From Lysobacter sp. K5869 (GTDB lineage: Bacteria; Pseudomonadota; Gammaproteobacteria; Xanthomonadales; Xanthomonadaceae), in contig NZ_CP072597.1 in the NCBI RefSeq assembly GCF_018847975.1, positions 5,743,001-5,807,000 of the forward strand: a stretch of 64,000 nucleotides of DNA, given 5' to 3'. Positions 25,441 to 34,991 of this stretch are shown here, piece by piece. The translations under genes were made by a program, and so were the position numbers. The notes under the pieces are model-generated. The model was not told where the DNA came from and made no database searches. It was given only the letters and a program-made list of their open reading frames with translations. How positions within the stretch are numbered: position 1 is the stretch's first letter; the number at the start of each line of letters is the position of its first letter.

Positions 25441-27255
25441 TCAGAACCCGCCGCCCAACTGCGCGAACACCGTGGTGTTGTTGCCGCCGTCCTGGTTGAA
25501 GGTGGCGCTGGCGCCGAGGTTGGCGTCCAGGCCGAACAGCTTGGTGCGCACGCCGAACAGCAAGGTGCCGTAGTCCTGGTCGTATTCGCGGTTCTTGACC
25601 GAGTACCAGCCCATGTTGCCCAGGCTCTGCAGGCGCGCGCGCGCGTCCTTGGGCGCGTCCTCGAACTCGCGGTCCAGGGTCAGGCGCGCGTAGGGGCGGA
25701 AGCGTTCGCTGTAGGTGTAGTTGATCTGGTAGCCGATGCTGCCGATCAGCGAGTCGAAGCTCTGGTCGTCGTAGGCCAGCGAAGTCGACAGGGTCGGGTC
25801 GCTTTCCTTGAAGCCGTCGATGTCGATGCGCTGGGCGACCACGCCGATCACCGGGCCGTGGCGCAGGGCGTCGCCGAATTCCCAGCCGGCGTTGAGCGCG
25901 GCGGTGACGTTCTTGCCGTCGGTCGAACCGCTGTGCGTACGCGTGGCCGGGCCGAGGTTGACCTTGCGGTCAATGTCGAAATCGACCTTGGTGTAGCTCA
26001 ACTGGCCGTTGACCCAGGCGCGCTCGCCGTACCAGCCGATGAAGCCGCCGATGCTGGTTTCCTTCTGCTCGAAGTCGCCGTTGCGCAGGCCGAAGTCCTG
26101 CTTCTGCTGGCCGTAGCCGAGGAAACCGCCGAACACCAGGTTGCCGCGGCTCCAGTCCAGGCCGCCGGTCAGCGCCGGGCCGGCGCCGTCGTAGAAGTCG
26201 CCGCCGCCGTAGCGCTGGAAGTCGCCGCGCAGGCTGCTCCACCAACGCATGCCGTCGCCGTCCGGACGCTCGGCGTGGCCGGCGACCTGCTCGGCGCGGG
26301 CTCGGCCGGTCATCGAGGTCGAGTTCGGCAGCGCGGCGATGAAGCGCGGGGCTTCCAGCACCGAGATCGCGTAGTCGGCCAGGATCTGGTGCGACTTGGC
26401 CGAGGGATGCACGCCGTCGGCGAACGCATAGGAGTTCGGCGCGTCCGGCGAGGCGTAGTTGAGCGGGCTGCAGGTGACCGAGGTCGCGGTGATCTGCGGG
26501 TTGCAGCCGGTGCCGGTGACGTTGGTGATGCCGAACGGCGCCGGGTTGTTCACCACTTCGCGGATCAGGCTGAAGGTGTCGAGCGGAATCACCTTCAGGC
26601 CGGCCGAGTTCAGGCCGGCGTAGAGCGCGTTGTTGTAGGTGGTGGCGAGCTGGGTGCCGGCCGCCGACTGCGCCGCGCCGCCGGCGCGGAACTGCGGGGT
26701 CGAGCCCAGGTCGGGGATGTTCGGCACCAGGATGTACTGCGCGCCGGCCTTCTGCAGCGCCGCGACCACGCCGATTTCGGCGGTCACCGCGTTGGTGATG
26801 GTGCTCTGCGCCGGCGCGCCGGCGGCCACCGCGAACAGGTCGTTCGGGCCGCCCCACACGGTGTACAGCGCGTTGGGATCGGCGCGGCCGCCGGTGGAGG
26901 CGAGGTAGCGGCCGACCTGATTGGTCAGCGAGGGAATCGCGCCGAGCGCGCCGCTGCCCTCGACGCCGGTGCGGGCGCCGCCGACGGCGTAGTTGGTGCC
27001 GCCCTGGTTGTCGCTGGTAGCGTTGGTGCCGTAGTAGTTGGCCAGCCATTCCGACCAGACCAGGCCCGGGTTGGTGGTGAAGCGGCCGATCAGCGCGCCG
27101 TTCGGGCCCACCGCCTGGATCAGCGCCGGGCGGAAGTGGCCGGAGTCGGACAGGCTGTCGCCGATGAAGACGGTCTGCGAATAGGGGCCGCCGGCCAGGG
27201 CCGGGGCGGCGGCCAGCGCCAGAGCGGCGGCCAGCGCGGTACGAACGGTTTTCAT
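25441..27255 (-). CDS. GDSL esterase autotransporter
   Basis: 604 residues. A signal peptide (1-21, ending ALA) precedes a GDSL passenger domain (about 24-320) with the catalytic Ser34 in FIGDSLSDSG, the oxyanion Asn138 in GGPND and the Asp280/His283 pair in DGVHPS. The C-terminal region (about 345-604) is a 12-strand-type autotransporter barrel ending in a Phe, as is required for BAM insertion. The EstA family places such esterases on the cell surface, where they cleave acyl esters and affect rhamnolipid production and motility. The ATG at 27255 is chosen because it gives the signal peptide; a strong terminator follows. Confidence 0.93.
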   Translation of the reverse strand: MKTVRTALAAALALAAAPALAGGPYSQTVFIGDSLSDSGHFRPALIQAVGPNGALIGRFTTNPGLVWSEWLANYYGTNATSDNQGGTNYAVGGARTGVEGSGALGAIPSLTNQVGRYLASTGGRADPNALYTVWGGPNDLFAVAAGAPAQSTITNAVTAEIGVVAALQKAGAQYILVPNIPDLGSTPQFRAGGAAQSAAGTQLATTYNNALYAGLNSAGLKVIPLDTFSLIREVVNNPAPFGITNVTGTGCNPQITATSVTCSPLNYASPDAPNSYAFADGVHPSAKSHQILADYAISVLEAPRFIAALPNSTSMTGRARAEQVAGHAERPDGDGMRWWSSLRGDFQRYGGGDFYDGAGPALTGGLDWSRGNLVFGGFLGYGQQKQDFGLRNGDFEQKETSIGGFIGWYGERAWVNGQLSYTKVDFDIDRKVNLGPATRTHSGSTDGKNVTAALNAGWEFGDALRHGPVIGVVAQRIDIDGFKESDPTLSTSLAYDDQSFDSLIGSIGYQINYTYSERFRPYARLTLDREFEDAPKDARARLQSLGNMGWYSVKNREYDQDYGTLLFGVRTKLFGLDANLGASATFNQDGGNNTTVFAQLGGGF

Positions 27256-27667
27256 CAATGAACTTCCCTGCGGATGAGCGTGCGGTGGCGGCGTCCGCGG
27301 CCCGGCGACGGGCGGCGCGGGCGCCGAATTAGCGTGCTTCCGACGACATACGCCGGCGGATGGCGCGAATCGAAGCACGGTGGCGGCGAGGCTGGCAAGG
27401 CGCAGCGCGGCAAAACCGCGGGCGCGCGGCCGGCCTCGGCGCGGGGATTATGCGCCGACGGCGGCGGGCGTACCGGGGCCGGAGGTCACGTCCGCGCGGT
27501 GACGCGGGTGTTGCCGGGCTTGGCGTTTGCGCCGGCGATGCGCGGGCGGCGGCGCACGCCTTCGCGCCCGATGCCGCGCGCGGCAAGGCTCTGCGGCGCG
27601 CGCGGCGGGCCACGCCGGCGCGGCGGGCGCGCTGGCCGTGCCGAAGCGCAGCGGCGACAATATCGGC
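27256..27667. other. Divergent intergenic region before thiS
   Basis: 412 bases, very GC-rich, separating the minus-strand autotransporter from thiS. It must contain both promoters, but none can be picked with confidence. I looked for the conserved CTGAGA and ACCTGA elements of a TPP riboswitch upstream of thiS and did not find them. Confidence 0.4.
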
Positions 27668-27868
27668 ATGAATATTTTGCTCAATGGCGAAGCGCGCGCC
27701 CTGGCCGCGCCGGTCACCGTCCATCAACTGCTCGCGGCCGAAGGCCTGGGCGAACGGCGGGTGGCGGTGGAGATCAACGGCGAGATCGTGCCGCGCGGGC
27801 GGCATGGGGAGACGGTGTTGGCCGAAGGCGACAAAGTCGAGATCGTGCATGCGTTGGGTGGGGGCTGA
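27668..27868 (+). CDS. thiS: Sulfur carrier protein ThiS
   Basis: 66 residues with the ubiquitin-like ThiS fold (MNILLNGEAR, TVHQLLAAEGL, VAVEINGEIVPR, GDKVEIVHALGGG) and the essential C-terminal GG. Its terminal glycine is made a thiocarboxylate and donates sulfur to ThiG for the thiazole ring of thiamine. In Xanthomonadaceae thiS is normally next to thiG. Here thiG is 6.3 kb away at 34197, beyond four minus-strand features. Short and easily missed, but the C-terminal motif and length are decisive. Confidence 0.93.
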   Translation: MNILLNGEARALAAPVTVHQLLAAEGLGERRVAVEINGEIVPRGRHGETVLAEGDKVEIVHALGGG

Positions 27869-27905
27869 GGCGATCGCCCGCCCCGGCGGTTGCGCCGGCC
27901 CGAGG

Positions 27906-28129
27906 GTAGGAGCGGCGTGAGCCGCGACCTCGATACCTCGGCTAGCGCGAAACCCGCCGGCTTGCGTCGCGATTCGCCGCAGCGGAGACGGCGCGCATCG
28001 CGCTCGCCGCATCTCTCATGATGAAGCTCTCGTCGTAAGCCTGTTGTCGCGGTCGCGGCTCGCGCCGCTCCTACAGGGGCTTCGGCCGGTTCGTTGCCGA
28101 CTGTAGGCGCGGCGCGAGCCGCGACCGCG
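27906..28129. repeat. Three REP elements of the GTAGGAGCGGCG family
   Basis: Copies at 27906-27929 (plus), 28048-28075 (minus) and 28102-28129 (plus), the last with GTAGGCGC in place of GTAGGAGC. Each is an imperfect hairpin with a GCGGC/GCCGC stem. They lie between convergent genes (thiS and the CehA-type gene), the usual location for REPs. Confidence 0.85.
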
Positions 28130-28163
28130 AGAATGCAACTACGCCGAAACGTCCCAACGGGCT

Positions 28164-29789
28164 TCAACGCCAGTTGATGTAGACCGGATTGCCCATCAGC
28201 GCCAGCCTCCCCTGCGCATCGCGCACATCGATGCGCAACCAATGCCGGCCGCCGTCGCTGGGCCACTGGAATTCCAACGTCTGCTCGGCCGAACTCAGCG
28301 CCGGCTGCGCGATCAGATCGCGCTTGACGCCGTCCACCGTCGCCTCGACCCGCCCGCCGGCGAGGTTGCGCACCTGCACCGACACCCGCGCGCGTTCGCC
28401 CGCGGGCACCGCCAATTCGCCGCCCATCGCGACCTCGCGCTTGCCGCTCGCGGCGCGCACGTCCAACAGCCGATCGCGGCTGCCGGCCGCGTCGACGAAC
28501 ACATTGCCCGCGCGCAACCCGTCCAGAATCCCGGCTTGCGACAGTTCGCGCGCATGCACCACCGTGGTCGGCCGGCCGATGCGGCTGGGGCCGAAGGGCT
28601 CCTCGGCCGCGGTCGGCGCGTCGTGGTTGTCGCTGCCGCCGACGCCGGTGAGGCGATGGCCGGCGTTGAGTTCGCGCTGCCAGAACGCGATACCCGAGCC
28701 CGGCGTGTCGGCGTCGCCGCCGTTGATGGCTTCGACCAGGCTCACCAAACCGATATCGGCGGCCGGCTGCGGCGTCCAGCCGCAGCCCATGCAGCGCTCG
28801 TCGGACGGGCGGATCGGGTGGTTGATCGACACCGGCAAGCCGCGACGCTGCATTTCGCGCAGCACCGTATTCCAATCCGGCACCGCGGCGCTGCCGACGC
28901 GGAAGTCGACCGGCGCGCGCACGCCGAAGACGTTGGCGTGGCCTTGGAAGGTGGTGATCTCCATGCCGGGAATCAGCAGCAGACGGTCGAAGTGCGGCTG
29001 CAGTTCGCGCAGCGCCGGCAAGTGCGACACGGTGTTGTGCTCGGTCACCGCGACGAAATCCAGGCCGGACTTGGCCGCGGCCTGCGCGGTGAGGAACAGC
29101 GGGCACGGCGCGCGGGCGCCGCTTTGGGTCGCGCAATTGCCGTCGCTGTGGGCGCTGTGCATGTGCAGATCGCCGCGGTACCAACCGGCTTGCCGGCGCA
29201 GCGGCTTGGCGTCTTCTTGCGGGACGGCGTCGGATTGCGCGGCCGCTGTCAGCCGGATGCGCGCGGTGTAAGCGGCGTCGCGCCCGGCGCGGATGTTGGG
29301 GATGCCGAGCAGCAGCTTCCATTGCCCGGGCGTCAGCGCGCCGGGCGAGTAAGAAGCGGTGGCGTCGTTGGCGCTGACGGTGAAGCGGCGCTTGTTGCCG
29401 CCGCTCCAACCGCGCAGGCCGTCGCGGCCGAGGAACTCGCCGGGGCCGATCAAGCCGAGGTCGATGGTGGTCTTGTCGGCGCGGTCGTAATCGAATTCGA
29501 CTTCGATGCGGGCGGTGCCGGCGGGAACCTCGAAGGGCAGCTCGCGGTAGGTTTGGTTGTCGGCGCCGCTGATGCGGCCTTGCAGAAGAATGTCGGTGGG
29601 GGCGGTCGTGGCTTGCGCTGCGACTTGCTGCGGTTTGTTCGGAGCAATCGCCGCGGCGGGTCGGGCCTGCGCTGCGTCGTCCGCGGGTTTGGCCGCCTGC
29701 GCCAATGCAGGCCCGCTTACGCATAACGCGATCAGCGCGGATGCGAACGCGCGAGCCCGCACGACTGCGCGCACCGTTCTGCGCGGCAT
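28164..29789 (-). CDS. CehA/McbA-family PHP-domain metallohydrolase, secreted
   Basis: 541 residues with a signal peptide (1-30, ending ALAQ). Residues about 60-180 look like a beta-sandwich domain. The PHP domain starts at about 203 with GDLHMHSAHSDG (metal ligands H209 and H211), then AVTEHNTVSH, GMEITTFQGHANVFG, INHPIRPSDE and GVGGSDNHD, the ordered metal-binding blocks of the family. CehA and McbA were described as carbaryl-hydrolysing or related phosphoesterase-like enzymes; the natural substrate here is unknown. The start at 29789 is chosen because a REP pair lies just upstream (29816-29901) and cannot be coding. Same strand as the phospholipase and the TonB receptor. Confidence 0.88.
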   Translation of the reverse strand: MPRRTVRAVVRARAFASALIALCVSGPALAQAAKPADDAAQARPAAAIAPNKPQQVAAQATTAPTDILLQGRISGADNQTYRELPFEVPAGTARIEVEFDYDRADKTTIDLGLIGPGEFLGRDGLRGWSGGNKRRFTVSANDATASYSPGALTPGQWKLLLGIPNIRAGRDAAYTARIRLTAAAQSDAVPQEDAKPLRRQAGWYRGDLHMHSAHSDGNCATQSGARAPCPLFLTAQAAAKSGLDFVAVTEHNTVSHLPALRELQPHFDRLLLIPGMEITTFQGHANVFGVRAPVDFRVGSAAVPDWNTVLREMQRRGLPVSINHPIRPSDERCMGCGWTPQPAADIGLVSLVEAINGGDADTPGSGIAFWQRELNAGHRLTGVGGSDNHDAPTAAEEPFGPSRIGRPTTVVHARELSQAGILDGLRAGNVFVDAAGSRDRLLDVRAASGKREVAMGGELAVPAGERARVSVQVRNLAGGRVEATVDGVKRDLIAQPALSSAEQTLEFQWPSDGGRHWLRIDVRDAQGRLALMGNPVYINWR

Positions 29790-29815
29790 CTTCGGCGAGC
29801 GGCGCTCCCTCGCCC

Positions 29816-29901
29816 CGTCATTCCCGCGAACGCGGGAATCCGGGGCTTTTCGTGCGAGAACATCTGAGGTCTCTGGATTCCCGCTTTCGCGGGAATGACG
29901 G
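29816..29901. repeat. Paired REPs of the ATTCCCGC...GCGGGAATGACG family
   Basis: Two hairpins in opposite orientation at about 29816-29840 and 29874-29901, separated by about 35 bases. The unit differs from the GTAGGAGC family. Further copies lie at 41938-42190, and a decayed one at 341-367. Confidence 0.85.
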
Positions 29902-30000
29902 CTGAGAGCATTCGGGCTTATCGGGTAGATCATCGCTTCGGCCTCTATTCGCCCGTTACTTCTCGCACATCGCACACCGCACATCACGCATCGCACAACC

Positions 30001-31227
30001 TCAATCGTGCTTCTCAGGCGCTTCCACCGCCCGCCGATCGCAGCGGCTTTCCGCGCGCAACGGATTGCAGCGAACCACCTCGCTGCGCGGGAACGTCACC
30101 CGGTAACGGCTGAAGCGCAGATCGGGCTTGGGGTAATCGGTGGAGATGTACTGCGCGCCGCTAGCGAACGCGGCTTCGCGCCGGCGCGGATCGTTGCGTC
30201 GCGCCTCGACCGTGTCGGCGTCGGCGCGCGTGCGCACCAGAAACCCTGTCTGCACCGCCTTGCGGATACGCTCGCCGTCGGCGATGGGATCGTTGAGGGT
30301 CAGATACGCCGCGTCGGTCGAGGTCTCGTCGCCGTTGACGAACATCGCGCGGCCTTCCAGCGACTTGCGCGCGCCGCGGTACAGCGCGACCTTGCGCGGT
30401 TCCTCGTCGAGCGCGAACAACAGCTTGCCGCGCGCCGCCCCGATCCGCGGCCAACCGCCCGCGAGCACCGCCGCGCGCAAGGTCGCGGCCTTGCCGCGCA
30501 CGTCGTCGGGCGTAATGAGTTCGTCGGCCGGAAACACCGAGCGCACTTCGGCGTCGAGCGCGTCGAAGGCCTTGGCGTCGAAGGCCAGCGGCGCGACCGC
30601 GCCGGGGCCGCTCTTGCCGTCCTTGGCGTTGATCAGAATCAGGATCGGCGCATGTTGCGAGTGCTGGCGCGACCACGCCCGGATCTGCCGCAGGCAATCG
30701 ACGAACACCATGCATTGGCTGCGGAAATCGATATCGGCCAGATGCATCACCTTGAAACCCGGCCGCGCCATCTGCGCCGCGACCTCCGCCGACCACGGCC
30801 CCGCTTCGCCGTAGCCCTGGCGCAGCGCGCCGGGCGGATGCGCGTAACGGCCGCCTTGCGGGTCGTAATACACATCGAGTTCGAGCTGGCGCATGCCCAG
30901 TTCGAGCTGCTCGTGCAGCGGCGCGTGCGCGTAGTCGAGCGAATCCGCGCCCGCGGCGTCGCGGGCGCGGTGCGCGGCCAGTTCCTCGGCCGGAATCGCG
31001 CGCTTGTAGCTGTTGTGGGTGCCGATGGCCTGGACGTCGTTGACGCCCAGGTTGCGGTCGATCCAAGCCTCGGCGCAGTCCGGCCCGGCCTGCGCGGCGT
31101 CCGCCGCGTCGAGCTTGCACGACGGATCCGCCGGCCTCGGCGCGGCCGGCTCGTCGTGCGCGCGCGCCGCCCCCGCCAACGCGCAGCACACCGCCAACGA
31201 CAACATCGGCAACACCCAGGCCTTCAT
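30001..31227 (-). CDS. Secreted PI-PLC-like, Ca-dependent phosphodiesterase
   Basis: 408 residues with a signal peptide (1-23). Catalytic-type His71 sits in VQAIGTHNSYKRAIP, and the second block QLELDVYYDPQGG is typical of the TIM-barrel phospholipase C/GDPD fold of the Ca-dependent PI-PLC-like group. Further blocks are VMHLADIDFRSQCM, ILILINAKDG and GKLLFALDEEPR. It should cleave glycerophosphodiester head groups outside the cytoplasm, releasing phosphate esters. It sits between the CehA-type gene and a TonB receptor on the same strand, which suggests joint scavenging of organic phosphorus. The start at 31227 gives the signal peptide; the frame is open much further upstream, but only as antisense of the receptor gene. 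Confidence 0.85.
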   Translation of the reverse strand: MKAWVLPMLSLAVCCALAGAARAHDEPAAPRPADPSCKLDAADAAQAGPDCAEAWIDRNLGVNDVQAIGTHNSYKRAIPAEELAAHRARDAAGADSLDYAHAPLHEQLELGMRQLELDVYYDPQGGRYAHPPGALRQGYGEAGPWSAEVAAQMARPGFKVMHLADIDFRSQCMVFVDCLRQIRAWSRQHSQHAPILILINAKDGKSGPGAVAPLAFDAKAFDALDAEVRSVFPADELITPDDVRGKAATLRAAVLAGGWPRIGAARGKLLFALDEEPRKVALYRGARKSLEGRAMFVNGDETSTDAAYLTLNDPIADGERIRKAVQTGFLVRTRADADTVEARRNDPRRREAAFASGAQYISTDYPKPDLRFSRYRVTFPRSEVVRCNPLRAESRCDRRAVEAPEKHD

Positions 31228-31304
31228 ACCTACTCCTCGCACCGAAACCGGCAACGATACGCCCCGAACCCGCGACTCCAAACTCGCGCCGTGGAACTCG
31301 TTCC

Positions 31305-33908
31305 TCAGAACTTGTACATCAACGCCGCGCGATACCCGCGCCCCAGCAACGGCCGGGCGATGAAGGTATTCGCCCCGGCGTCGGCGCTCTGCAGCTCGCC
31401 GGCGCGCGGGTTGCCCTCGGTCAGGCCCAGCGAATTGGTCAGGTTGTCGGCGTAGACGAACAAGGTCAGCCCCGGTACGAACTCGTAGCGCACGCTGGCG
31501 TTGACCACGTGGTAGGACGGCAGCCGCACCGAGTTGGCGGTGTCGACGTAGCGCTCGCCTTCGTGTTCGTACGACACCTGCAAGCGCAGGCGGTCGTCGA
31601 GGAAGTTCAGGCCCGGCACGATGCGGAAGCTGGTCTTGGGCACGCGGATCAGCTGGTTGTCGACGAAGTCGCGCAGCACCGGCGCGCCGTTGACCAGTTC
31701 GGTGTAGCGCAGGCCTTTGTACTTGGGATCCTGGATCGTCGCGGTCATCTGCAGGTCGAACCATTGCACCGGCGTCCAGAAGCCTTCCAGCTCCAGGCCC
31801 GTGGTCTTGGTGTCGGCGAAGCCCTGCTGCACGGTCGAGGCGCCGCTGCCGAGGTTGAACACGTAGTTGCTGAAGCCGACGTTGTCGTACTTGGTGTAGA
31901 ACAAGGTCGCGAACAGATCGAACTGCTCGTTGCTGAACTTGTAGCCGATCTCGCCCAAGTCCATGGTCTGAGTGACCGGACGGCCGTTGGGATCGTTGAC
32001 GCACGCGGCGAGCTTGGACAGATCGCAGTTGGAGTACTTGGTGATGTAGCTCGACAGGCTCGGCAGGCGGAACGCCGGCGTCCAACGCGCGAACACGCCT
32101 TGATGCGGGTCGAACTGCCAGTTGGCGCCGATGGTCCAACCGACCTTGTCGAACTTCTCGTCGTAATCGACGAACACGCCCGAGCCGGTGAGGATCTGCG
32201 AGGTGGCCGGCGTGCCGAGGTTCACCTGCTTGCGCACCTCGGTCCAGCCCTTGACCTTGACCTGCTCCCAGCGCACGCCGGCGTCGATGCGCAGTCGGTC
32301 GTTGACCTGCCATTCGTCCGACAAGTACACCGCTTGCGTGGTCGAGCGGCCGCTGGCGTTCTCCCACTCGTAACCGTAGCGGTACACGCCCTTGTCGGTC
32401 AGCGTCTTCAACGGCCGGCCGGCCGCGTCGACCGCGACCAGATCGAGCAAGCGCGCGTTGTCGCGCACGTCGGTCAGCACGTTCGAGGAATAACGGTCGA
32501 AGTCCTGATCGAACTGGGCGTAGTAGTAACCCAAGGTGACGTCGTGGCTCTGCCCGCCGAAATCGAAGCGGCGCATCAGGCGCGTGTCGCTGATCAGTTC
32601 GTTGACCGGCATGGTGACGCCGCGCAGGCCGGCGATGGTCATCAGGCCGTTGCCGTTCTGATTGGCCGGGTCGAACACTTGATCCGGCGCATCGACGTAG
32701 CGCAGCTGCGCGCCGGCCGCGCCGGGCACCGAGGCGACCAGCTTCTTCACCGCGGCGTCGTTGAAGAACTTGGCGCTGCTTTGCAGGGTCAGCGGGAACA
32801 CGCCGTTGCGCTGGGTTTGGGTCTCGCTGTAACGCAGCGACTGCGCCAGCTTGAAGCCCGCGCCCAGCTCGTAATCGAACTTGATCGTGTACTGGTCGCG
32901 CTTGACCTGGGTGCCGAGCGCGTTGTCGAAGTCGTACAGGCCGCCGTTGCCCTGCACCATCTGCAGACGCCGGGTTTCCGGGCCGGCCAGGGTGCCGTCG
33001 TGGGCGTCGAAGCCGGGCACGCCGCGGATCTTGCCGTCGGCGTAGGTGCGCATCGGGATGCCGAGGTACAGCGCGACTTTGTCGTCCACGCGCTTGTAGT
33101 CGAAGCTGAGATTGCCGCGCTCGAACGCGCGCGACAGGTTGATGCGGTACTGGCCGCCGTCGTTGGCCGGGTAGCCCGGATCGCGCAGGCCGTCGTCGGT
33201 GCGCCAGAAGCCGCCGAGGCCGAGCTTCCAGCCGCCGCCGAGGGGCGTGCCGAAGAACAGGTCGTAGCGGGTCAGGCCGTAATCGCCGACGGTGAGCTTG
33301 GCCACGCCTTCGGCGGTGTCGCCGACCGTGCGCGGGATGAAGTTGATCGCGCCGGCCGGAGCGTTGGAATAAAACACCGACGACGGGCCGCCGCGCACCA
33401 CTTCCACGCGCTCGATGGTTTCGTCGAGGCGGAAGGCCTGATCGCCGTTGAGGTAGCCCAGCGCCGGGTCGTGCTGCACCGGGATGCCGTCTTCCAGCAA
33501 GGTCACCGAGCCGAAGCCGTCGACCGGAATGCCGCGCGCGCGGATGTTGCCGCTGGCTTCGCCGCCGCTGGCCTCGACCCAGAAGCCGGGCACCGACTTC
33601 ATCGCCTCGGTCACCGAGGTCGGCGCCTGCATGCGCAGGCGGTCTTCCTCGATCGCGGTGATCGAGTAGCTGGTCTCGGCCTTGCTGCGCTGGCGGGTGC
33701 CGGAGCGGCCGGTGACGACGACTTTGTCCAGATCGACCGCGGAGGACTTCGTCCCGGCCTGCGATGCCGGAGAGGACTCGCCCTGGGCGGCGTCCGCGGC
33801 CGAAGCCGCCTGCTGCGCCTGGGCGACGGTCGAAAAGCCGATGGAAACGAAGCTGGCGGCCAAGGCGATGCGGATCGCCCGGGTGAGCTGGCGGGAACGA
33901 GAGGTCAT
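31305..33908 (-). CDS. TonB-dependent outer-membrane receptor
   Basis: 867 residues. A signal peptide (1-31) is followed by the TonB-box-like region VDLDKVVVTG (about 58-67) and a plug domain with VTEAMKSVPGFWVE, IRARGIPVDGFGSVTLLEDGIP and ERVEVVRGGPSSVFYSNAPAGAINF. The rest is a 22-strand barrel ending in a C-terminal Phe (YRAALMYKF). The plug is of the ferrichrome/catecholate type by eye, but the ligand cannot be assigned. It is 77 bases upstream of the phospholipase gene on the same strand, so it may import a product of that enzyme or of the CehA-type hydrolase. Divergent from thiG. Confidence 0.92.
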   Translation of the reverse strand: MTSRSRQLTRAIRIALAASFVSIGFSTVAQAQQAASAADAAQGESSPASQAGTKSSAVDLDKVVVTGRSGTRQRSKAETSYSITAIEEDRLRMQAPTSVTEAMKSVPGFWVEASGGEASGNIRARGIPVDGFGSVTLLEDGIPVQHDPALGYLNGDQAFRLDETIERVEVVRGGPSSVFYSNAPAGAINFIPRTVGDTAEGVAKLTVGDYGLTRYDLFFGTPLGGGWKLGLGGFWRTDDGLRDPGYPANDGGQYRINLSRAFERGNLSFDYKRVDDKVALYLGIPMRTYADGKIRGVPGFDAHDGTLAGPETRRLQMVQGNGGLYDFDNALGTQVKRDQYTIKFDYELGAGFKLAQSLRYSETQTQRNGVFPLTLQSSAKFFNDAAVKKLVASVPGAAGAQLRYVDAPDQVFDPANQNGNGLMTIAGLRGVTMPVNELISDTRLMRRFDFGGQSHDVTLGYYYAQFDQDFDRYSSNVLTDVRDNARLLDLVAVDAAGRPLKTLTDKGVYRYGYEWENASGRSTTQAVYLSDEWQVNDRLRIDAGVRWEQVKVKGWTEVRKQVNLGTPATSQILTGSGVFVDYDEKFDKVGWTIGANWQFDPHQGVFARWTPAFRLPSLSSYITKYSNCDLSKLAACVNDPNGRPVTQTMDLGEIGYKFSNEQFDLFATLFYTKYDNVGFSNYVFNLGSGASTVQQGFADTKTTGLELEGFWTPVQWFDLQMTATIQDPKYKGLRYTELVNGAPVLRDFVDNQLIRVPKTSFRIVPGLNFLDDRLRLQVSYEHEGERYVDTANSVRLPSYHVVNASVRYEFVPGLTLFVYADNLTNSLGLTEGNPRAGELQSADAGANTFIARPLLGRGYRAALMYKF

Positions 33909-34196
33909 GGCGGCGGATTCGGAAGGAAGGGATCGCTGCCGTCGGTTCCGTCCGAAGCCGTGCATGGCGCGCGGCAGCCGCGACGAATGCTGAACGCCAA
34001 GGCTTAAAGATTCGTGACACGCGGCGCGTTGTTGCCGCCAGACTCGGCCAAGTGGCCCCGGCCGCCCCCTCGCGGGCGCGACCGCGGCCCGCAGGCGCCC
34101 GCGTGGGGCCGCGCGGGCCGCAGCGGCGGGCAGCGGGGCCGCAACCGCCGCCGCGCCGGTCTCACGGCCCCGCCCCCAATCGGCCATAATTGCGCG
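33909..34196. other. Divergent intergenic region between TonB receptor and thiG
   Basis: 288 bases. An AT-richer stretch near 33998-34015 (CTTAAAGATTCGTGACA on the plus strand) is the most likely receptor promoter or operator. The thiG start is preceded by CCATAATTGCGCG, with a possible -10 (CATAAT) at about 34185. A phosphate-regulator box was looked for and only a single weak TGTCA half-site was seen. Confidence 0.35.
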
Positions 34197-34991
34197 ATGA
34201 CTGACACCGCCTTCTCCGATCCGCTGGTCATCGCCGGCAAGACCTACCGTTCGCGCCTGCTCACCGGCACCGGCAAGTTCAAGGACTTGACCGAAACCCG
34301 CCTGGCCACCGAGGCCGCCGGCGCCGAAATCGTCACCGTCGCGATCCGCCGCACCAACATCGGCCAGAACCCCGGCGAGCCGAACCTGCTCGACGTGCTG
34401 CCGCCGGACCGCTACACCCTGCTGCCCAACACCGCCGGCTGCTACAACGCCGACGACGCGGTGCGCACCTGCCGCCTCGCGCGCGAGCTGCTCGACGGCC
34501 ACACCCTGGTCAAGCTGGAAGTGCTCGGCGACCAGCGCACCCTGTTCCCCGACGTCGTCCAGACCCTGGCCGCGGCCGAAACCCTGGTCAAGGACGGTTT
34601 CGACGTGATGGTCTACACCTCCGACGACCCGATCCTGGCCAAGCGCCTGGAAGAGATCGGCTGCGTCGCGGTGATGCCGCTGGCCGCGCCGATCGGCTCG
34701 GGCCTGGGCGTGCAGAACAAGTACAACCTGCTGGAGATCGTCGAGAACGCCAAGGTGCCGATCATCGTCGACGCCGGCGTGGGCACCGCCTCGGACGCGG
34801 CGATCGCGATGGAGCTGGGCTGCCACGGCGTGCTGATGAACACCGCCATCGCCGGCGCGCGCGATCCGATCCTGATGGCGCACGCGATGAAGCTGGCGGT
34901 GGAAGCCGGCCGCGCCGCGTTCAAGGCCGGGCGCATTCCGCGCAAGCGCTACGCCAGCGCCTCGAGCCCGGTGGACGGGTTGATCGGCTGA
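34197..34991 (+). CDS. thiG: Thiazole synthase
   Basis: 264 residues, normal length. ThiG condenses 1-deoxyxylulose 5-phosphate, dehydroglycine and ThiS thiocarboxylate to the thiazole phosphate of thiamine. Blocks seen are [39 protein letters not shown] (the Schiff-base Lys), [15 protein letters not shown] and [20 protein letters not shown]. The stop overlaps the trmB start (TGATG), and thiG-trmB is the usual Xanthomonadaceae order. Its partner thiS is not adjacent but lies at 27668. Confidence 0.96.
   Translation: MTDTAFSDPLVIAGKTYRSRLLTGTGKFKDLTETRLATEAAGAEIVTVAIRRTNIGQNPGEPNLLDVLPPDRYTLLPNTAGCYNADDAVRTCRLARELLDGHTLVKLEVLGDQRTLFPDVVQTLAAAETLVKDGFDVMVYTSDDPILAKRLEEIGCVAVMPLAAPIGSGLGVQNKYNLLEIVENAKVPIIVDAGVGTASDAAIAMELGCHGVLMNTAIAGARDPILMAHAMKLAVEAGRAAFKAGRIPRKRYASASSPVDGLIG

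Noticed and set aside
27256..27667. TPP riboswitch upstream of thiS
   Set aside because: The conserved CTGAGA and ACCTGA elements are absent, as they are before thiG.
30001..34020. A 1339-codon minus-strand frame covering both the phospholipase and the TonB receptor
   Set aside because: Only its last 408 codons (the phospholipase) have family motifs and a signal peptide. The upstream part is Arg/Gly-rich out-of-frame sequence of the TonB receptor gene, whose own frame has clear motifs.
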